DNA of 64,000 nt. Origin: Nicotiana tabacum. Taxonomy: Eukaryota; Streptophyta; Magnoliopsida; Solanales; Solanaceae. This document shows positions 1 through 12,089 of the stretch, piece by piece (position 1 is the first letter of the stretch; each line of letters opens with the position of its first letter). Made by a program: the position numbers and the translations under genes. The DNA lies in contig NC_134085.1 in NCBI RefSeq assembly GCF_000715075.1, positions 153,912,178-153,976,177 on the forward strand, given 5' to 3'. The notes below the pieces were generated by a model, which was not told the DNA's origin, made no database searches, and saw nothing but the letters and a program-made list of their open reading frames with translations.

Positions 1-2425
1 GTTTCATTATGAAGTTGGTTCGTCTTAAGATTGTTTTCAAACCTTAAAGTTGTTCAATGTTTTTGGGCTTGTGAGTCTGTTTTGTTCCGATTGGTGCTAT
101 TTGTTTTTATTGGTCTTGTTTGTCAATCTTTAGGGATCTGTAGGGGGCTAATTGTAAGTATGAAAACTTAAAGGAGTCATAAGGGTTAGGCACGGACTGT
201 AATAAGCAGGCTGTCTAGGGTCAATTTAGGGATTTGAGGTGTGAGGGAATCATTTATTGTTAGCATAGAAGGTTCTAAAGGATAAGATAAGAGTTGAGGG
301 TTTTAGATATTTTTTTCTAGAAGGTTAAAAAGGGTCAAAATAACCAAGAAATAAGGGGTAAAAAAGGGAATTGGTTAGCTGTACTAGGGCTGCCTTAGGC
401 ATGCCTATATATGATCTTTTTCCCTTCATTTTCAAGCAGCTGAAAATACTCTAAAAAAATACTGAAAAGCAAAACGGCTGAGAGAAGTTATTTTGAAAAC
501 ACATTGGGATTTCTGCATCTTTTGGGATGAGAATTGATTCTGAATTTGCTCTCTAATCTTGAGTTTCAACTGGAATTCAAAAAGTTTCATAGAACTCTTG
601 TGTTATCTGGGTGAAGATGAAATTGCTGGATTTTTGGGAGCTGTTTGACTTAGTTTTACTTCTGATCTCTGATGTACCTGTTAGCTTGGTGCTACTTTAA
701 GCTGATTCTCAAAGTTCTCTGTTTATCTTTACTGCAATTAGGTATTTCCTCAGCTGTAATGACTACTGAAGTGCAGAAGTTAATGAAGAATATTTTATTT
801 GGATTTCAGTTTGCACATGGCCTTTGAGTTGTTCATTCTTCTATTTTTACTCTGTCCCTCTCATCTCTTTCTTATCATGTGTAAATTTGATGTGTTAACC
901 CCTCACCCACTGGATTATCTATTGACAAACACTTAATGATTCATGTTTTAGATGTGTTTTGTAATAGTTAAGTTTGAAGCCATGAGAAAATCAGCATGTT
1001 TTTCTTGTTTCTTTTGCTGGATTAGAGTTTAATTGGACCTATGTTTGATGCCTTAGTATTTTTTAGGGTTTGTTTGGTTCTTTCGTGACTGTGATGCAGA
1101 GCTAATGGTTAACCTTTGGTTTCTTAGAGGTATGAATGTTGGTGAAAGGATATATTTGAACTTAGTGTTAAAGGGTTTAAAGAATTAATCTATTATTGTC
1201 TTGGGGTCCAATATTTTGGATGTTGAACAAAGTTGAGTCTATTTTAATGATTGTACTTTTGAATTCATGAGAAGTTTGGCTAAAAGTCGGGAATTCTGCT
1301 ACATTTTAAGTGGTGAGACAAACTGTGTGTGAGCTCTAACTTCGGGTACTGCTTCATCACTATAGCAACGTGATTTGGCCTTGAAATATGCTTTGCATTT
1401 TGTTTAAAACCTTGCAAGAATTGTCTGTTTAATCTCCAGATTCTTACAAAAATGTGATTGGCTTCAAGTAATATGAACTATGCAACTGGGCCTTTGTCGT
1501 TGGCCCAGTTATGCCAAATACCCCTTGCCGAATATGTTGCATTCTGGGTTGCGTGTTGAGTCCAGTTGCCTTTGCGTTTTTCATGAAAGCTTTCAGGGGA
1601 CATTTGAGCCTATTTGCACTTTCCAGCCCTGGTCCCTCGAGTAATTAAACACATGGTCTTATACAACACAAGCTCATTAATTATTAAGCTTAGACCAAAC
1701 CTTAATTTGGGATAAATCTGAACTCATCTAGACCTTTTAATTAATTATGCTTACTAATTATTTGAGGTGCTTCATACGCAAATAAAATCCATAATGTATG
1801 GCCCTGACATAAATACAAAATTAGTATAGAAAATGCCCTGAACTTGCATAGTTTGCTTTAGGTGCATTAATTAAATAATTGTCATAGTTACGGGTACGGT
1901 TCCCGTGACATAGTTGTGATGCCTAATTTCTAAAATCTGGGGGTACATTTATGTGACCTGGACACAAATTAATTTTGTTAATACAATAAACATGTCATGG
2001 ATCGTGGGTACGGTTCCCGTGACATGATTCACAATGTGTAATTAAAATAATTATTTGTGTGACAATTGGATTATTAAAAGCGTTTTAGAAGGGATAAAAT
2101 GCACATAGGTTTCAAAGATGTTTTAAAATCAAATAAATAAGCCAATAATAATAGTTGAGCGACCGTGCTAAAACCACGGTACCCTGGAATGTCTAACACC
2201 TTCTCCTGGATTAACAGAATTTGTTACCCGGATTTTTATGTTCGCGGACTGTAAAACAGAGTCAATCTTTCCTCGATCCGAAATTAGGACTGGTGACTTG
2301 GGACACCATAAATTATCTCAAGTGGCGACTCTGAATTTAATAAAAATAATCTCGTTTTGATTGTCACTTAAATTGGAAAAAACTCTCTTATACCCTATTG
2401 GGGGTAGTGAAAAGGAGGTGTGACA
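1..2425 (+). mobile_element. Ogre/Tat-like gypsy LTR, right part
   Basis: No gene is visible here. The right end closes with GGAGGTGTGACA (2414-2425), and the preceding 400 bases have the layout I recall from long Ogre/Tat LTRs in Solanaceae. A TATA-like run near 405-411 is followed by an A-rich leader-like stretch, suggesting plus-strand LTR transcription. Two copies of a short hairpin-forming motif lie at about 1883-1915 and 1999-2032. The left boundary is not visible and may lie outside the window. At 2425 it abuts a cut Sirevirus LTR with no primer-binding site, so it is a 3' LTR, a solo LTR or a fragment. Family assignment is from memory of sequence style. Confidence 0.55.
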
Positions 2426-2959
2426 AGCTAAAAGGTACAATATGAAAACACCTACTACAATTGAACAATAAATAAAAGACAAACACTTGGAACTGGTTCT
2501 TCTATTTGGTTCAAGTAGCTTCAGGTTTGCACGCTTGAATTACACACAAAGTACTTGCAAAATTGCCTTGCTATTTTGCTCTCAATTCACGTTTAACTTC
2601 TGCTTATATGCGTTACCTGTAAAAGAGAACAAAACTGATATTTATGGATTTATTAAATAGAGATTAACTAGAATTATGATGCTACTCTTCCTTAGTGAAA
2701 GAGTTCTAGTTGATCTCAACCTCTAACTCTATCCTTCTCTTAAACCGTGTTCTCTTTGTGTAATGAGTCTTTCTCCTTATCCAATATGCAACCTTTTCGA
2801 TCAGGATCAGGAGATATCACTTCTAGTAAGTTAGGTTTATCTCCTTCACGTGAATCTCACATGCTTGAGTTGGCCATATCTGTGCTTTACTAGGATGGAC
2901 TTGGTCCATATCTGAGTTCGTTTGTCAATCTTCAAAACTCTCCTTTACTTGGACCAACA
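2426..2959 (-). repeat. Sirevirus 3' LTR, truncated at its end
   Basis: On the minus strand the LTR starts with TGTTGGTCC at 2959, directly after the polypurine tract. About 93 bp at 2426-2519 match 14556-14648 of the 5' LTR with few mismatches. The remaining roughly 390 bp expected from the 5' LTR are absent to the left, replaced by the Ogre/Tat-like LTR end. Confidence 0.75.
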
Positions 2960-2985
2960 AATTTCCCCTTTTCGATGATGACAAA
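2960..2985 (-). promoter_or_regulatory. Sirevirus polypurine tract and conserved signature
   Basis: Read on the minus strand this is TTTGTCATCATCGAAAAGGG followed by GAAATT, next to the LTR start. It is close to the strongly conserved Sirevirus polypurine-tract signature, which primes plus-strand DNA synthesis. Confidence 0.8.
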
Positions 2986-3429
2986 CTCTGTGCTTTTCAC
3001 TTACTTAGGCCCTATCAGAACTCAGCTTATTCATCAATGTAAAGTTAGAAATTTTGTTACTTATCATCAAGGACTAGGTTCATTCGGTTATAAACATCAC
3101 TTATTCAGAATATAAAGCACAGTATCTCTTCCCACTTTTGGCATCATCGAAAAGTTACATAAACGCAGTGTGATTCCCAGAATTTTAACAATTACTCATG
3201 GCCACTAGGGCAACTACAAGTGCAATCATGATTTATCATCAGTAATCAACCAAATATATTCAAACTATCAACGAAATATAAACAATCAACAAGAGAAAAA
3301 ACAACAAACTTCGTTGATAGAGAATATGATTCTGCCACAATCCACAAAAAGAAACAAAAATAGTCAAAACATGAGCAAAACAAGAAAAATCCCTAATCTG
3401 AATCACTAAAAGGTCTAGACAAGGTGAAA
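2986..3429. other. Sirevirus non-coding region between accessory ORF and polypurine tract
   Basis: No coding potential was seen on either strand. It lies between the end of the 3' accessory ORF and the polypurine tract, where Sireviruses usually carry non-coding sequence. Confidence 0.5.
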
Positions 3430-5465
3430 GGTAAAGAACTTAAGGCTTGGAAGAACTAGAAGGTTGGGTTTTGGCTTGGAGAAGGTGCAACATGTCTTGA
3501 AGAATGCCATCATTCTTCTCCTTTTCCTTTGTGAGCTCAATTCTGAGAGCATCTCTCTCAGATTCAACCTCTGCTAAATGAGCCTTCATCCTAGCTATCT
3601 CAGCATCCTTTGCCCCACTCTCCTACACTAGAGTTCTGACCTTGCTATTGATAGGTATCTTTTTAGATGAACCAGGTTCATTGGGAATGGCATTGACCTC
3701 ATAGTCACAAGCAATCAAAATGTTGATTCCAAAATAGTCTTTGCTTGTGGCCATCTCCCACTTCTTTAGTGGCACCTTGCAACGATCAAGAACAGTGGTG
3801 AGAATAAAACCATAAGGAGTGGCACGGGTCTTGGAGCCATTGATAACCCTGTCCAGTAGCTTGATAATAAATGCAGGCCAATTGATCTGCCTTCTATTTT
3901 CAAGACACTCCATCAAAACCAAATCCATGTAGTTAGCAATGTATCTTCTTTCCTGCCTAGACAGAAAACACTTGTTGACAAATTCAAACAAGACTTTGTG
4001 GCATGGCTTCATTTCACTCTTATGCACAACCTTGGCCTCATTCACTTCGGTGACATCACAGAATTTCCTGGTGATTGCAAGGGCATTAGGAAGGGAGTCC
4101 AAACTTGGCCATCTTGCCTCGTGTAGTCATCATACCTTTCAGAAGGGATGTCAAGGATTTCACCCAACTCTTTTGCATCAAACGTCACTTGAACCCCTTT
4201 CACCTGACTAGTAACTCTGCCATCCTTGACCTCTGCATTGGCCATAAACTCAATAACCTCATTTCTTGCTAGTCTACCATCCAACTAAAGGACCATGTCC
4301 TTCCAGCCCTGAGCAGCTAGAGTATCAACCAGTCGAACCATCCCTGGTTCCACAAATCCTTCAAAAGTCTACCCTTTAAGATTTTTCTTTTGCCAAACTT
4401 GGCCATTTTATCTTGTTCATAGTCAAATTCACCCTCTTCTTCACCACTCCAATCTTCTTCTTCAGAAATCTTAATTTGCTTGGCTTGCATAGTAGACCTT
4501 ATTCTTTTAGCCAAAGAAGAAGGTTCAGCATCCTTCGAAACAGATGGAGACTTCTTTGAAGAAGTCTTGGTTTTCTTTTTCTTAGGGGTCTGAACCTCCA
4601 TCCATAGTCACATGTTCATCTTGATAGACCGGGTCCATCACATCCACATCAACAGCCTCAATAGGCTCTACAACCTTAGCTTTCCCTTTGTCCATTCTTT
4701 TCTTCTTGCTTTCTGCCATAGCCTTTTGTAACTCATCCTCACTCTGCTTCAAGTTACTCCTTGTGGCCCTTCCTTTTGGTAGTTTTTGCAGTGCTGGGAG
4801 CTTTTGGTGTTGGGGTTCTCCTTTTCTTAGGGTTATAACTTGCACCCACTTTCTTCAGTCTGCTAGGGTCTCCTCAATAGATGAAACGGGTTCATCTACC
4901 TGTGAACTGAGATTGACCTGCCCTTTAGCAGCCTCCCATAAACCACTTCCCCCTGTTTTCTTGCTACTTTCTACCACATTTTCATGCTCAGCCCCACAAG
5001 TAGCCGGTCTAACCATTTCAAAAGTGGGTGAGGAATCAGCCACTTCGCTCCCTTTTCCCCTCACATTACTACTCACATCCTCACGCTCCTTTTCTTTTCC
5101 ACTTTTATTTTTACCTCCTCTCCTTCTTAACTTAGAAATTTCCATATTCACAACAGACCCAACTAGAACAGAACGTACCTCATAAGGGGGATTTTGCCCT
5201 TTTTCAGAATCAGAAGACCCAGTTCCTTCCCCCTCACTCGCAGACTTGAAAGAATCATCAGAATTTTCAGAGTCTTGGGCTTGGCTAGCCTTTAATTTGG
5301 CATTTAATCTCTTTAAAAAAGCACCTATAGCCACAGTTTTGTGAGCAAGCATCTTTACTCGCCTTCTCCTAGGTTGGGGGGTTGTGCTAGGTTGAGGAGT
5401 AATGGGGAATCAGAAGGTGTAGGTGGTGGAGGAGTGCCTGGGTTATCTTGGGGGTTAGTCATTTT
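3430..5465 (-). pseudogene. Sirevirus 3' accessory ORF, putative plant transposon protein domain-like, broken
   Basis: A series of minus-strand reading frames continues one another across frameshifts and stops. The start is a proline-rich segment with the ATG near 5463. Then comes an acidic Ser/Glu-rich part (5352-4855) and Lys-rich stretches (4845-4317). A conserved globular part follows (4284-3623, with DIPSERYDDYTRQ and YGFILTTVLDRCKVP), and last a Glu/Lys-rich coiled-coil tail to about 3440. The globular part resembles proteins annotated as 'putative plant transposon protein domain' in Solanaceae. It occupies the position of the env-like ORF of Sireviruses. Function is unknown. At least four disruptions are visible. 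Confidence 0.6.
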
Positions 5466-5639
5466 CTTTGGATTCAGTGAGAAAGGGGATGAGTGTGGAG
5501 AATTTTGGAAGCGAAGAGAAGAGAACAGAGAAAATTTTCGACGGTTATAGAAAATTTGGAGGAGTGGCAGTGGTGATGATGATGAATTTAAAGGAGAAGG
5601 TGTAATTAATATACAACTACAGCTTTTAGTAGTCAAATA

Positions 5640-6110
5640 GGAGTCTAATCACCCTAAAATTTCAGTTTGAATAGACGGTTAGGCTTTCCTAGAATCTAGG
5701 CATTTTAACACGATGAGGATTCTAGTTTAGGACGGAACTGGTTCAAACTCAACAGGATAGGTTTTTCTGAAGGTCTTGAACATAGGTAGGACTCTGCTCA
5801 TGAATTAAATATTAATATTTCTAATTGTCTAGAGTGTAGAAAACATACCTCGTTATTCAGATGAACCAGTACTGATGAACCAGGTTCTTCACTAAGAATC
5901 CTCTTGATCATGCCTCAATTTACAAAAATAGAGAAAATTTTGTTAGAGATCAGTGAGTCATATCAACACATGTCACAGGAGTACACTATTTACAGTATGA
6001 AACTGAGCAAAGATTAATCTAGATATTTACACAAGTTCCAGATTTTCTGACCAATTTTTTTTTCGTTTTTTTTTAATTTTGCATTCTGAACTGGTCCCAT
6101 TAGGTGATCT
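5640..6110. other. Spacer between RNase H and accessory ORF of the Sirevirus
   Basis: AT-rich stretch without coding potential, between the end of pol and the accessory ORF. No other feature is visible. Confidence 0.5.
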
Positions 6111-7323
6111 TAATCATCTCTAATTCTAACATGTTCCTTTCAAAGTGTTCTCTACTCAATGCTTTTGTGAATATGTCAGTAATATGTTTATCAATAACAA
6201 AAAATTCTATAGAGATCAATCATTTCTCATAGTTGTCCCTCAAAAAATGGTGTCTAACATCTATATGATTAGTTCTCTTATGATGAATCGGGTTATTAGT
6301 CATACTAATAGCACTAGTGTTATCACAGAAAATAGGGATGCAACAAACTTCAATACCAAAATCCATCAACTGCTGTTTGATCCACAGTAATTGAGCACAA
6401 CAGGAAGCAGCAACAACATACTCGGCTTCAGCAGTAGATAGAGCCACTCAATTTTGCTTTTTAGTAGCCCATGACACAAGACATGAACCATGGAAGTGTG
6501 CCATACCTGAGGTGCTCTTCTTATCCACAAGAAAACCTGCATAGTCAGCATCAACATATCATACTAGGTTAAAGTTACTACCTTTTGGATACCAAAGGCA
6601 AAGGCCAATAGTGCCTTTCAAGTATCTCAATATTCTCTTGATAGTAGTCAAGTGGGATTCCTTTGGATTTGCTTGAAATCTAGCACAAAGCCCTACACTG
6701 AAAACAATTTCAGGTCTGCTAGCAGTAAGATACAAAAGTGAACCAATCATACCCCTATACAACTTCTGATCAACAGATGAACCAGGTTCATCTATGTCCC
6801 ATTTTGTGGTTGTTGCAATAGGAGTGTCTATTTCCTTTGATTCCTCTATTTTAAACTTCTTAATCAACTCTTTTGCATATTTCTGCTGATGGATCATGGT
6901 TCCATTTGAGTTTTGTTTAATTTGTAAGCCTAAGAAGAAATTAAGCTTACCCATCATACTCATTTCAAATTCACTTCCCATAAGTTTAGCAAATTCCTTA
7001 GTTTTTCAGTGATTGCCCCAAAAATTATGTCATCAATATATATCTGTACTACAAGAAGATCCTTACCTTTTTCCCTTAATAATAGAGTGCTATCAATTTT
7101 ACCTCTCTTGTATCCATGTTCAAGCAAGAACTTGGATAGTCATTCATACCATGCTCTAGGAGCCTACTTGAGTCTATAGAGTGCCTTGTCTAGTTTGTAT
7201 ACATGATTTGGACACTCCTTGCTTTCAAAATCGGGAGGTTGTTTGACAAAAACTTCTTCCTTTAAGTAGCCATTTAGAAAGGCACTCTTGACGTCTATCT
7301 AGTGAAGAGTGAATTCTATGTAT
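6110..7323 (-). pseudogene. Sirevirus pol: reverse transcriptase C-terminal part and RNase H
   Basis: Minus-strand remnant of copia reverse transcriptase and RNase H. The reverse transcriptase catalytic motif reads IYIDDIIFG near 7028, a conservative variant of YVDD. Downstream are the QQKYAKELIKKF region, TRPEI-like (SRPEIVFSVG) and RYLKGTIGLCLWYP motifs. RNase H follows with STAEAEYVVAASCCAQLLW and the FCDNTSAI motif near 6310-6440. The frame is broken by several stops (for example around 7170, 7010 and 6550). The reverse transcriptase continues on the far side of the solo LTR at 10316. Confidence 0.85.
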
Positions 7324-10315
7324 TGTTACGACCCTAAACCCGGACCCGGTCGTGATGGCACCTCTCGCAAAGACATGGCCAGCCGACACTTCTTATTTTA
7401 GTATTCAACAGTTAAGCAGTAAGAAACAATCTAAAGCATGATAAAATAATCCAAGGTTTAAGAAGATGATAGTATAATATGTGGAATACAACCTAACACA
7501 ACCCGATACCGGGCTGTCACCAGTCATGAGCATCTAAACAAAACGGAATACTCCAAATCAAACTACAGAGTTTAATACAGAAAACTAAGAACATGAAGAA
7601 GTAAGATAGGGAAGAGCTCCGGGCTGCGAATGCCAATAGCTACCTAGAGACTCCTCGGAGCCGCCTGAGCCGAAAATGATTAACACTCGGGAGCGGGGCC
7701 AGATATGCCTAAATCTGCACAGAGGGTACAGGGAGTAAAGTGAGTACTCCAACTCAGTGAGTAATAATCATAAATAAAGAATAAAAGCAGGAAATCACGT
7801 AAGGCACAAAAGCATGCTATAATGAAGCAGTAAAACCATTAAAACAGTAAACCAGTGAAAGATAGGTAAAAATCCTTTAACTCAAATTTAACTTCATGAA
7901 AAGCCTTTTTCAACAATTAAGCATGGTAATTTACAGGAAATTAAGAAAAGATAAACACACAAAGGTTCGCCCCTCGGGCACCGTATCAACAAATCCACCC
8001 CTGGCAACATCTTAGAACAGTACCAACCCATCGGGCAACATCTCAGAACAATACCAGCCCCCGGGCTCAATCTCACATCATAATGGGTACCCGCGCTCAC
8101 TAGGGGTGTGCAGACTCCTAGAGGGGCCCCGTACGGCCCAAGCGCAATATCAAACTATCTCGTTGCATCATCACTAGGCTCTCGGCATCATATCAATCAA
8201 GCCACCTCGTGGCATACATAACTCAGGCCCTTGGCCTCATAATCAATATCAAATGTTTCTCAAAATATAGGCCATCGGCCTTACTCAGTCAAAATCCTCA
8301 CAAGCCACTCGGGCAATAGTAAAACATGATTCTCAGCCCAAAATATCATTTAAAAATCATTTAAGTGTTAAAACAGAGTAAACATGGTTGAGCATGGCTG
8401 AATACGAAAATAGTAAAATATATCAGGACTAAGTTCAAGTATAAAGTCAAAATAGTGAGGAAATATCAATAAAAGCCCCCGAAGGGTTCAAATAGTTTGC
8501 ACAAAGCCCAAATATGGCATTCAGCCAAAATAATAATGATAGCAATAGATTTCAATCAAATATGCGGTAAAATAGTCATTCGGGATGGACTAAGTCACAA
8601 TCCCCAATAGTGCACGACCCCACGCTCGTCATCTAGCATGTGCGTCACTTTAGTATAGCACAACGATGTGCAATCTGGGGTTTCATATCCTCAGAACATC
8701 ATTTACAATCATTGCTCACCTTAATCCGGTCAAATCTCTAGCTCGCGATACCTTTGCCCTTCGAATCGGCCTCTACTCGCGTCGAATCTATCCAAAATCA
8801 GAATGAGGACGTCAAAATATGCTAAGGGAACGAAGCCCAATCAAAATAATCAATTTACAACATAAATTCCAAAATTACCAAATCCCTACCCCCCAGGCCC
8901 ACATCTCAGAATTCGATAATTTTTATATCAATAGATTCCTTATCTCCCCACGAGTTCATACATACCAAGAACACTGAAATCGGAGTCCAAATAACCCCTC
9001 AAATTCTCATTTTAAAGTCTCTTAATCTCAAGCCCTAATTCCTCAATTTTTGGCTTAGATTCCATGATTTATTAGGTAGATTTCACAATAGAATCGAGTT
9101 TTAAGTCCAAGAATCTTACCTCCAAGTGATTCCCCTTGAATCCCCCTTCAATCTTCTTCAAAAAGCTCCAAAAACGACCAACAATGGAAGAAATAAACCC
9201 CAAAACCGTGGACAAAGACAAGTATTTAAACATTCTGCCCAGTCCTTAATTTCTTCTTCGTGAACGCGGTCAACGCCTTGCGTTCGTGAAGCACAAAAAT
9301 GACTTTGACCAAAAATCCTCTTACGCGAACGCGACATGCCCATCGCGAACACAATGGTTCCTCAGACTTACTCTTTGTGAATGCACTCCCTCTCTCACGA
9401 ACGCGATGAACAACTCGACCTCAAACCCAGCTGACCAATATCCTCTACGCGAACGCGCTCCCCTTCTCGCGAACGCGACGCACAAACATCCAGCCCTTCA
9501 CGAATGCGTAGCCTTCCTCGCAAGCGCGAAGGCTTAAATTTCACCTTCCTCAACTGACCCTTCGCGAATGCGATGGTCCACTAGCGAACACGAAGAGTAA
9601 AATACCTGCAACAGCTGAAACCAAAATCTACAATTTTCTTCAACTTAAAATGATCTGTTGAACCCTCCGAAACTCACCCGAGGACCCTGGGACCTCAACC
9701 AAAGGCACCAACATATCCCAAAACCTTATTCAAACTTGTACCAAATCTTTAAAACACCTCAATCAACATCAAATCAACCAAAAACATATCGGATTCAAGC
9801 CTAAGTTTCCAAATCTTCCGAATTCCGCTTTTGATCAAAAACCCAACCAAACCACATTTGAATGACCTAAAATTTTGCACACACATCCCAAATGACATAG
9901 CGGAGCTACTTCAACTCTCGGAATTACATTCCCCTATATCAAAATCTAGCCTACCAACCAGATATCGCCAAAATATCAACTTCGCCAATTCAAGCCTAAA
10001 TCTACTCCGAACGTCCAAAACTCATTCTGATCGCGCTCCTAAGCCCCAAATCACCTACCGAAGCTATCCAAACCATCGGAACTCATATCCGATCCCTCTA
10101 ACACATAAGTCAACCTCCAGTTGACTTTTCCAACTTAAGCTTCCTCAAAAGAGACTAAGTGCCTCAAACCTTACCAAAATCATTCCGGATTCGATCCGAC
10201 CAACCCGATACCACATAATACGGATAAACAAAGCACACGGATAAACAAAGCATAACAAAGAAGAAATGGGAAAAACTGAGTGGTAACTCTTGAGACGACT
10301 GGCTGGGTCATCACA
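7324..10315 (-). mobile_element. Solo LTR of a Tekay/Del-like gypsy element, 2,992 bp
   Basis: It starts TGTTACGACCC and ends GGCTGGGTCATCACA, so it has TG...CA ends. It is flanked on both sides by the same 5 bp, TGTAT (7319-7323 and 10316-10320). The reverse transcriptase frame of the host Sirevirus resumes exactly on the two sides. Its ends resemble the LTR at 17214-19831 in the same orientation. There is no internal gag-pol, so it arose by LTR-LTR recombination. Short open frames inside it (for example 9286-9537 and 9831-10124) are not credible genes. Confidence 0.9.
9240..9600. repeat. CpG-rich GCGAACGCG motif cluster inside the solo LTR
   Basis: Many scattered copies or near copies of CGCGAACGCG and CGTGAACGCG lie within about 360 bp, some decayed to TG/CA. 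The surrounding DNA is AT-rich, so the CpG density is striking. Some decayed copies look like methylation-driven deamination. Confidence 0.7.
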
Positions 10316-10935
10316 TGTATGCATCAAAGGCTATAAGGAGTCTTATTGATTCCAACCTTGCAACCTGAGAAAAGGTCTCATCATAGTCTATGCCTTCCTC
10401 CTGGCTATAAACTTGAACCACCAATCTTGCCTTGTTCCTTGTAACAGTTCCATCTTCATCAAGTTTATTTTTGAAGACCCATTTAGTGCCAATTATTGAT
10501 TTGTCCTTGGGTCTTGGAACCAGATGCCAAACTTGACTCCTTTCAAACTGATTGAGTTCATCTTACATTGAATTTACCCAGTCTGTATCCTGCAAAGCCT
10601 CAGCAATATTTTTAGGTTCAATAAGAGATAAGAAAGCATCAAAAGCACACTAATTCTTTAATTGAGATCTAATTTTAATTCTAGAGGTTAGATTAGTAAT
10701 TATGTTCTCAATGGGATGAGAACTTTGATACTTGTAAGGTTTCATGACCAACTGGTTTATGTTTGATGTTTCTCCCATGTTCTGTTGTTGAGGAATAGGC
10801 TCCTGGACAGGTTCTATTTGGGAATTAGATTCAGTTCTTCTTTGTTTAGTTCCCCCTATCAGGTTTGCCTGGATGGAAGAACATGTTCCTTCTTCTGGTG
10901 CAGCTTCAGCTTGGGTTGTGACTTCATTTAAACCT
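10316..10935 (-). pseudogene. Sirevirus pol: linker and start of reverse transcriptase
   Basis: Minus-strand remnant. The reverse transcriptase N-terminal motif (W-[IV]-F-K-N-K-L-D-E-D-G-T, then SQEEGIDYDETFSQVARLES) lies at about 10520-10330. The region above it up to 10935 matches the variable linker after integrase. The frame is broken in places. It joins the part beginning at 7323 once the solo LTR and one target duplication are removed. Confidence 0.75.
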
Positions 10936-10936
10936 T

Positions 10937-11656
10937 TTACCAGTTGAATGGCTTCATCTTCATGTTCCCGTCTCTCAGAAAAATGTTAGTTTCATCAAAA
11001 ACTACATGTACACTTTCTTCTACACACATAGTTATTTTGTTGTACACTTTATAAGCTTTTCTATGTGAAAAATATCCCAAGAATACTCCCTTATCACTTC
11101 TGGGATCAAACTTACCTAGGGAGTCCTTTACATTGTTGTGCACAAAGAACTTGCATCCAAATGCCCTAAGATGTTATATATTTGGTTTTATCCCTTTAAG
11201 TAACTCATAGGGAGTCTTCTCTATAAGAGGTCTAGTCATGCACCTATTAATGACGTAACATGTAGTGTTTACAGCTTCTGCCCAGAAGCTATGGGGCAGT
11301 TTACTAGAAAGAAGCATAGTCCTAGCCATATCTTCAAATGTTCTATTCTTTCTTTCAACTACTCCATTTTGTTGAGGAGTCCTAGGGGTAGAAAAATTAT
11401 GATCTATACCATGCTCATCACAAAATTTAGCAAACTTAGCATTTTCAAATTCAGTTCCATGATCAGACCTAATTGATGCAAGTTGATTACCTAGTTGTTT
11501 CTGAGTTTTTCTAACAAAGGCAATAAACATGTCAAGTGTTTCATTCTTAGATGTTAAAAACAATGTACAAGTAAACCTAGAGTAATCATCAACAAGTACC
11601 ATCATATATTTTTTCCCACCTCTGCTTAATGTTCTCATTGGACCACAAAGATCCAT
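10937..11656 (-). pseudogene. Sirevirus integrase core and C-terminal region
   Basis: Integrase core of a copia element. MDLCGPMRTLSRGGKKYMM with VLVDDYSRFT follows first (first catalytic Asp in DLCGP). Then comes the RSDHGTEFENAKF motif (second Asp), and then STPRTPQQNGVVERKNRT, holding the catalytic Glu. A break near 11174-11143 separates the core from the C-terminal block with FDPRSDKGVFLGYFS and the VEESVHVVFDETN motif typical of Sirevirus/SIRE elements. Confidence 0.85.
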
Positions 11657-11665
11657 ATGAACCAG

Positions 11666-12073
11666 TTACATCGACCTGGTCGTTCTTACTACTTTCTTGC
11701 TTTTAAAAGAGGATCTTACCTGATTCCCCCTTGCACAAGCCTCGCAAACTTTATCTTCCTTAAACTTGATGTTAGGCAGCCCTATCACCAGGTCCTTGGA
11801 GACTAATTTGTTGAGTTGACTTGGACTTGCATGTCCAAGTCTTTTGTGCCAAAGGAGGGGATCATTGTCCAACACACTTAAGCAAGTGAGTTCATTTTCT
11901 GAAAGAGTGGACAGATCTACAATGTATATATTGTTTACTCTTTTTCCCTGCAAAACAATCTTGTCAGTGGTAAGATTAATCACAAAACATTTGGTGGAGG
12001 TGAATGCTACCAAGTTACCTCTGTCACATAGTTGTGATACATTGATTAGGCTATATTTCAAGCCATCTATCAA
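11666..12073 (-). pseudogene. Sirevirus gag-pre-integrase zinc-binding domain
   Basis: Minus-strand segment with LINVSQLCDRG, then LLWHKRLGHASPSQLNKL and KVCEACARGNQVRSSF, the H-x-H...C-x2-C zinc-binding region before integrase. Residue spacing fits copia elements. A stop separates it from the integrase core at 11660. Confidence 0.8.
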
Positions 12074-12089
12074 GTAGACATTCTCAATG

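Noticed and set aside
3939..5185. Plus-strand frames of 90 and 165 codons
   Set aside because: They are the antisense of the Sirevirus accessory ORF and share its biased composition.
9286..10124. Plus-strand frames of 83 and 97 codons
   Set aside because: They lie within the solo LTR, have no recognisable domain, and arise from low stop density in repeated CpG motifs.
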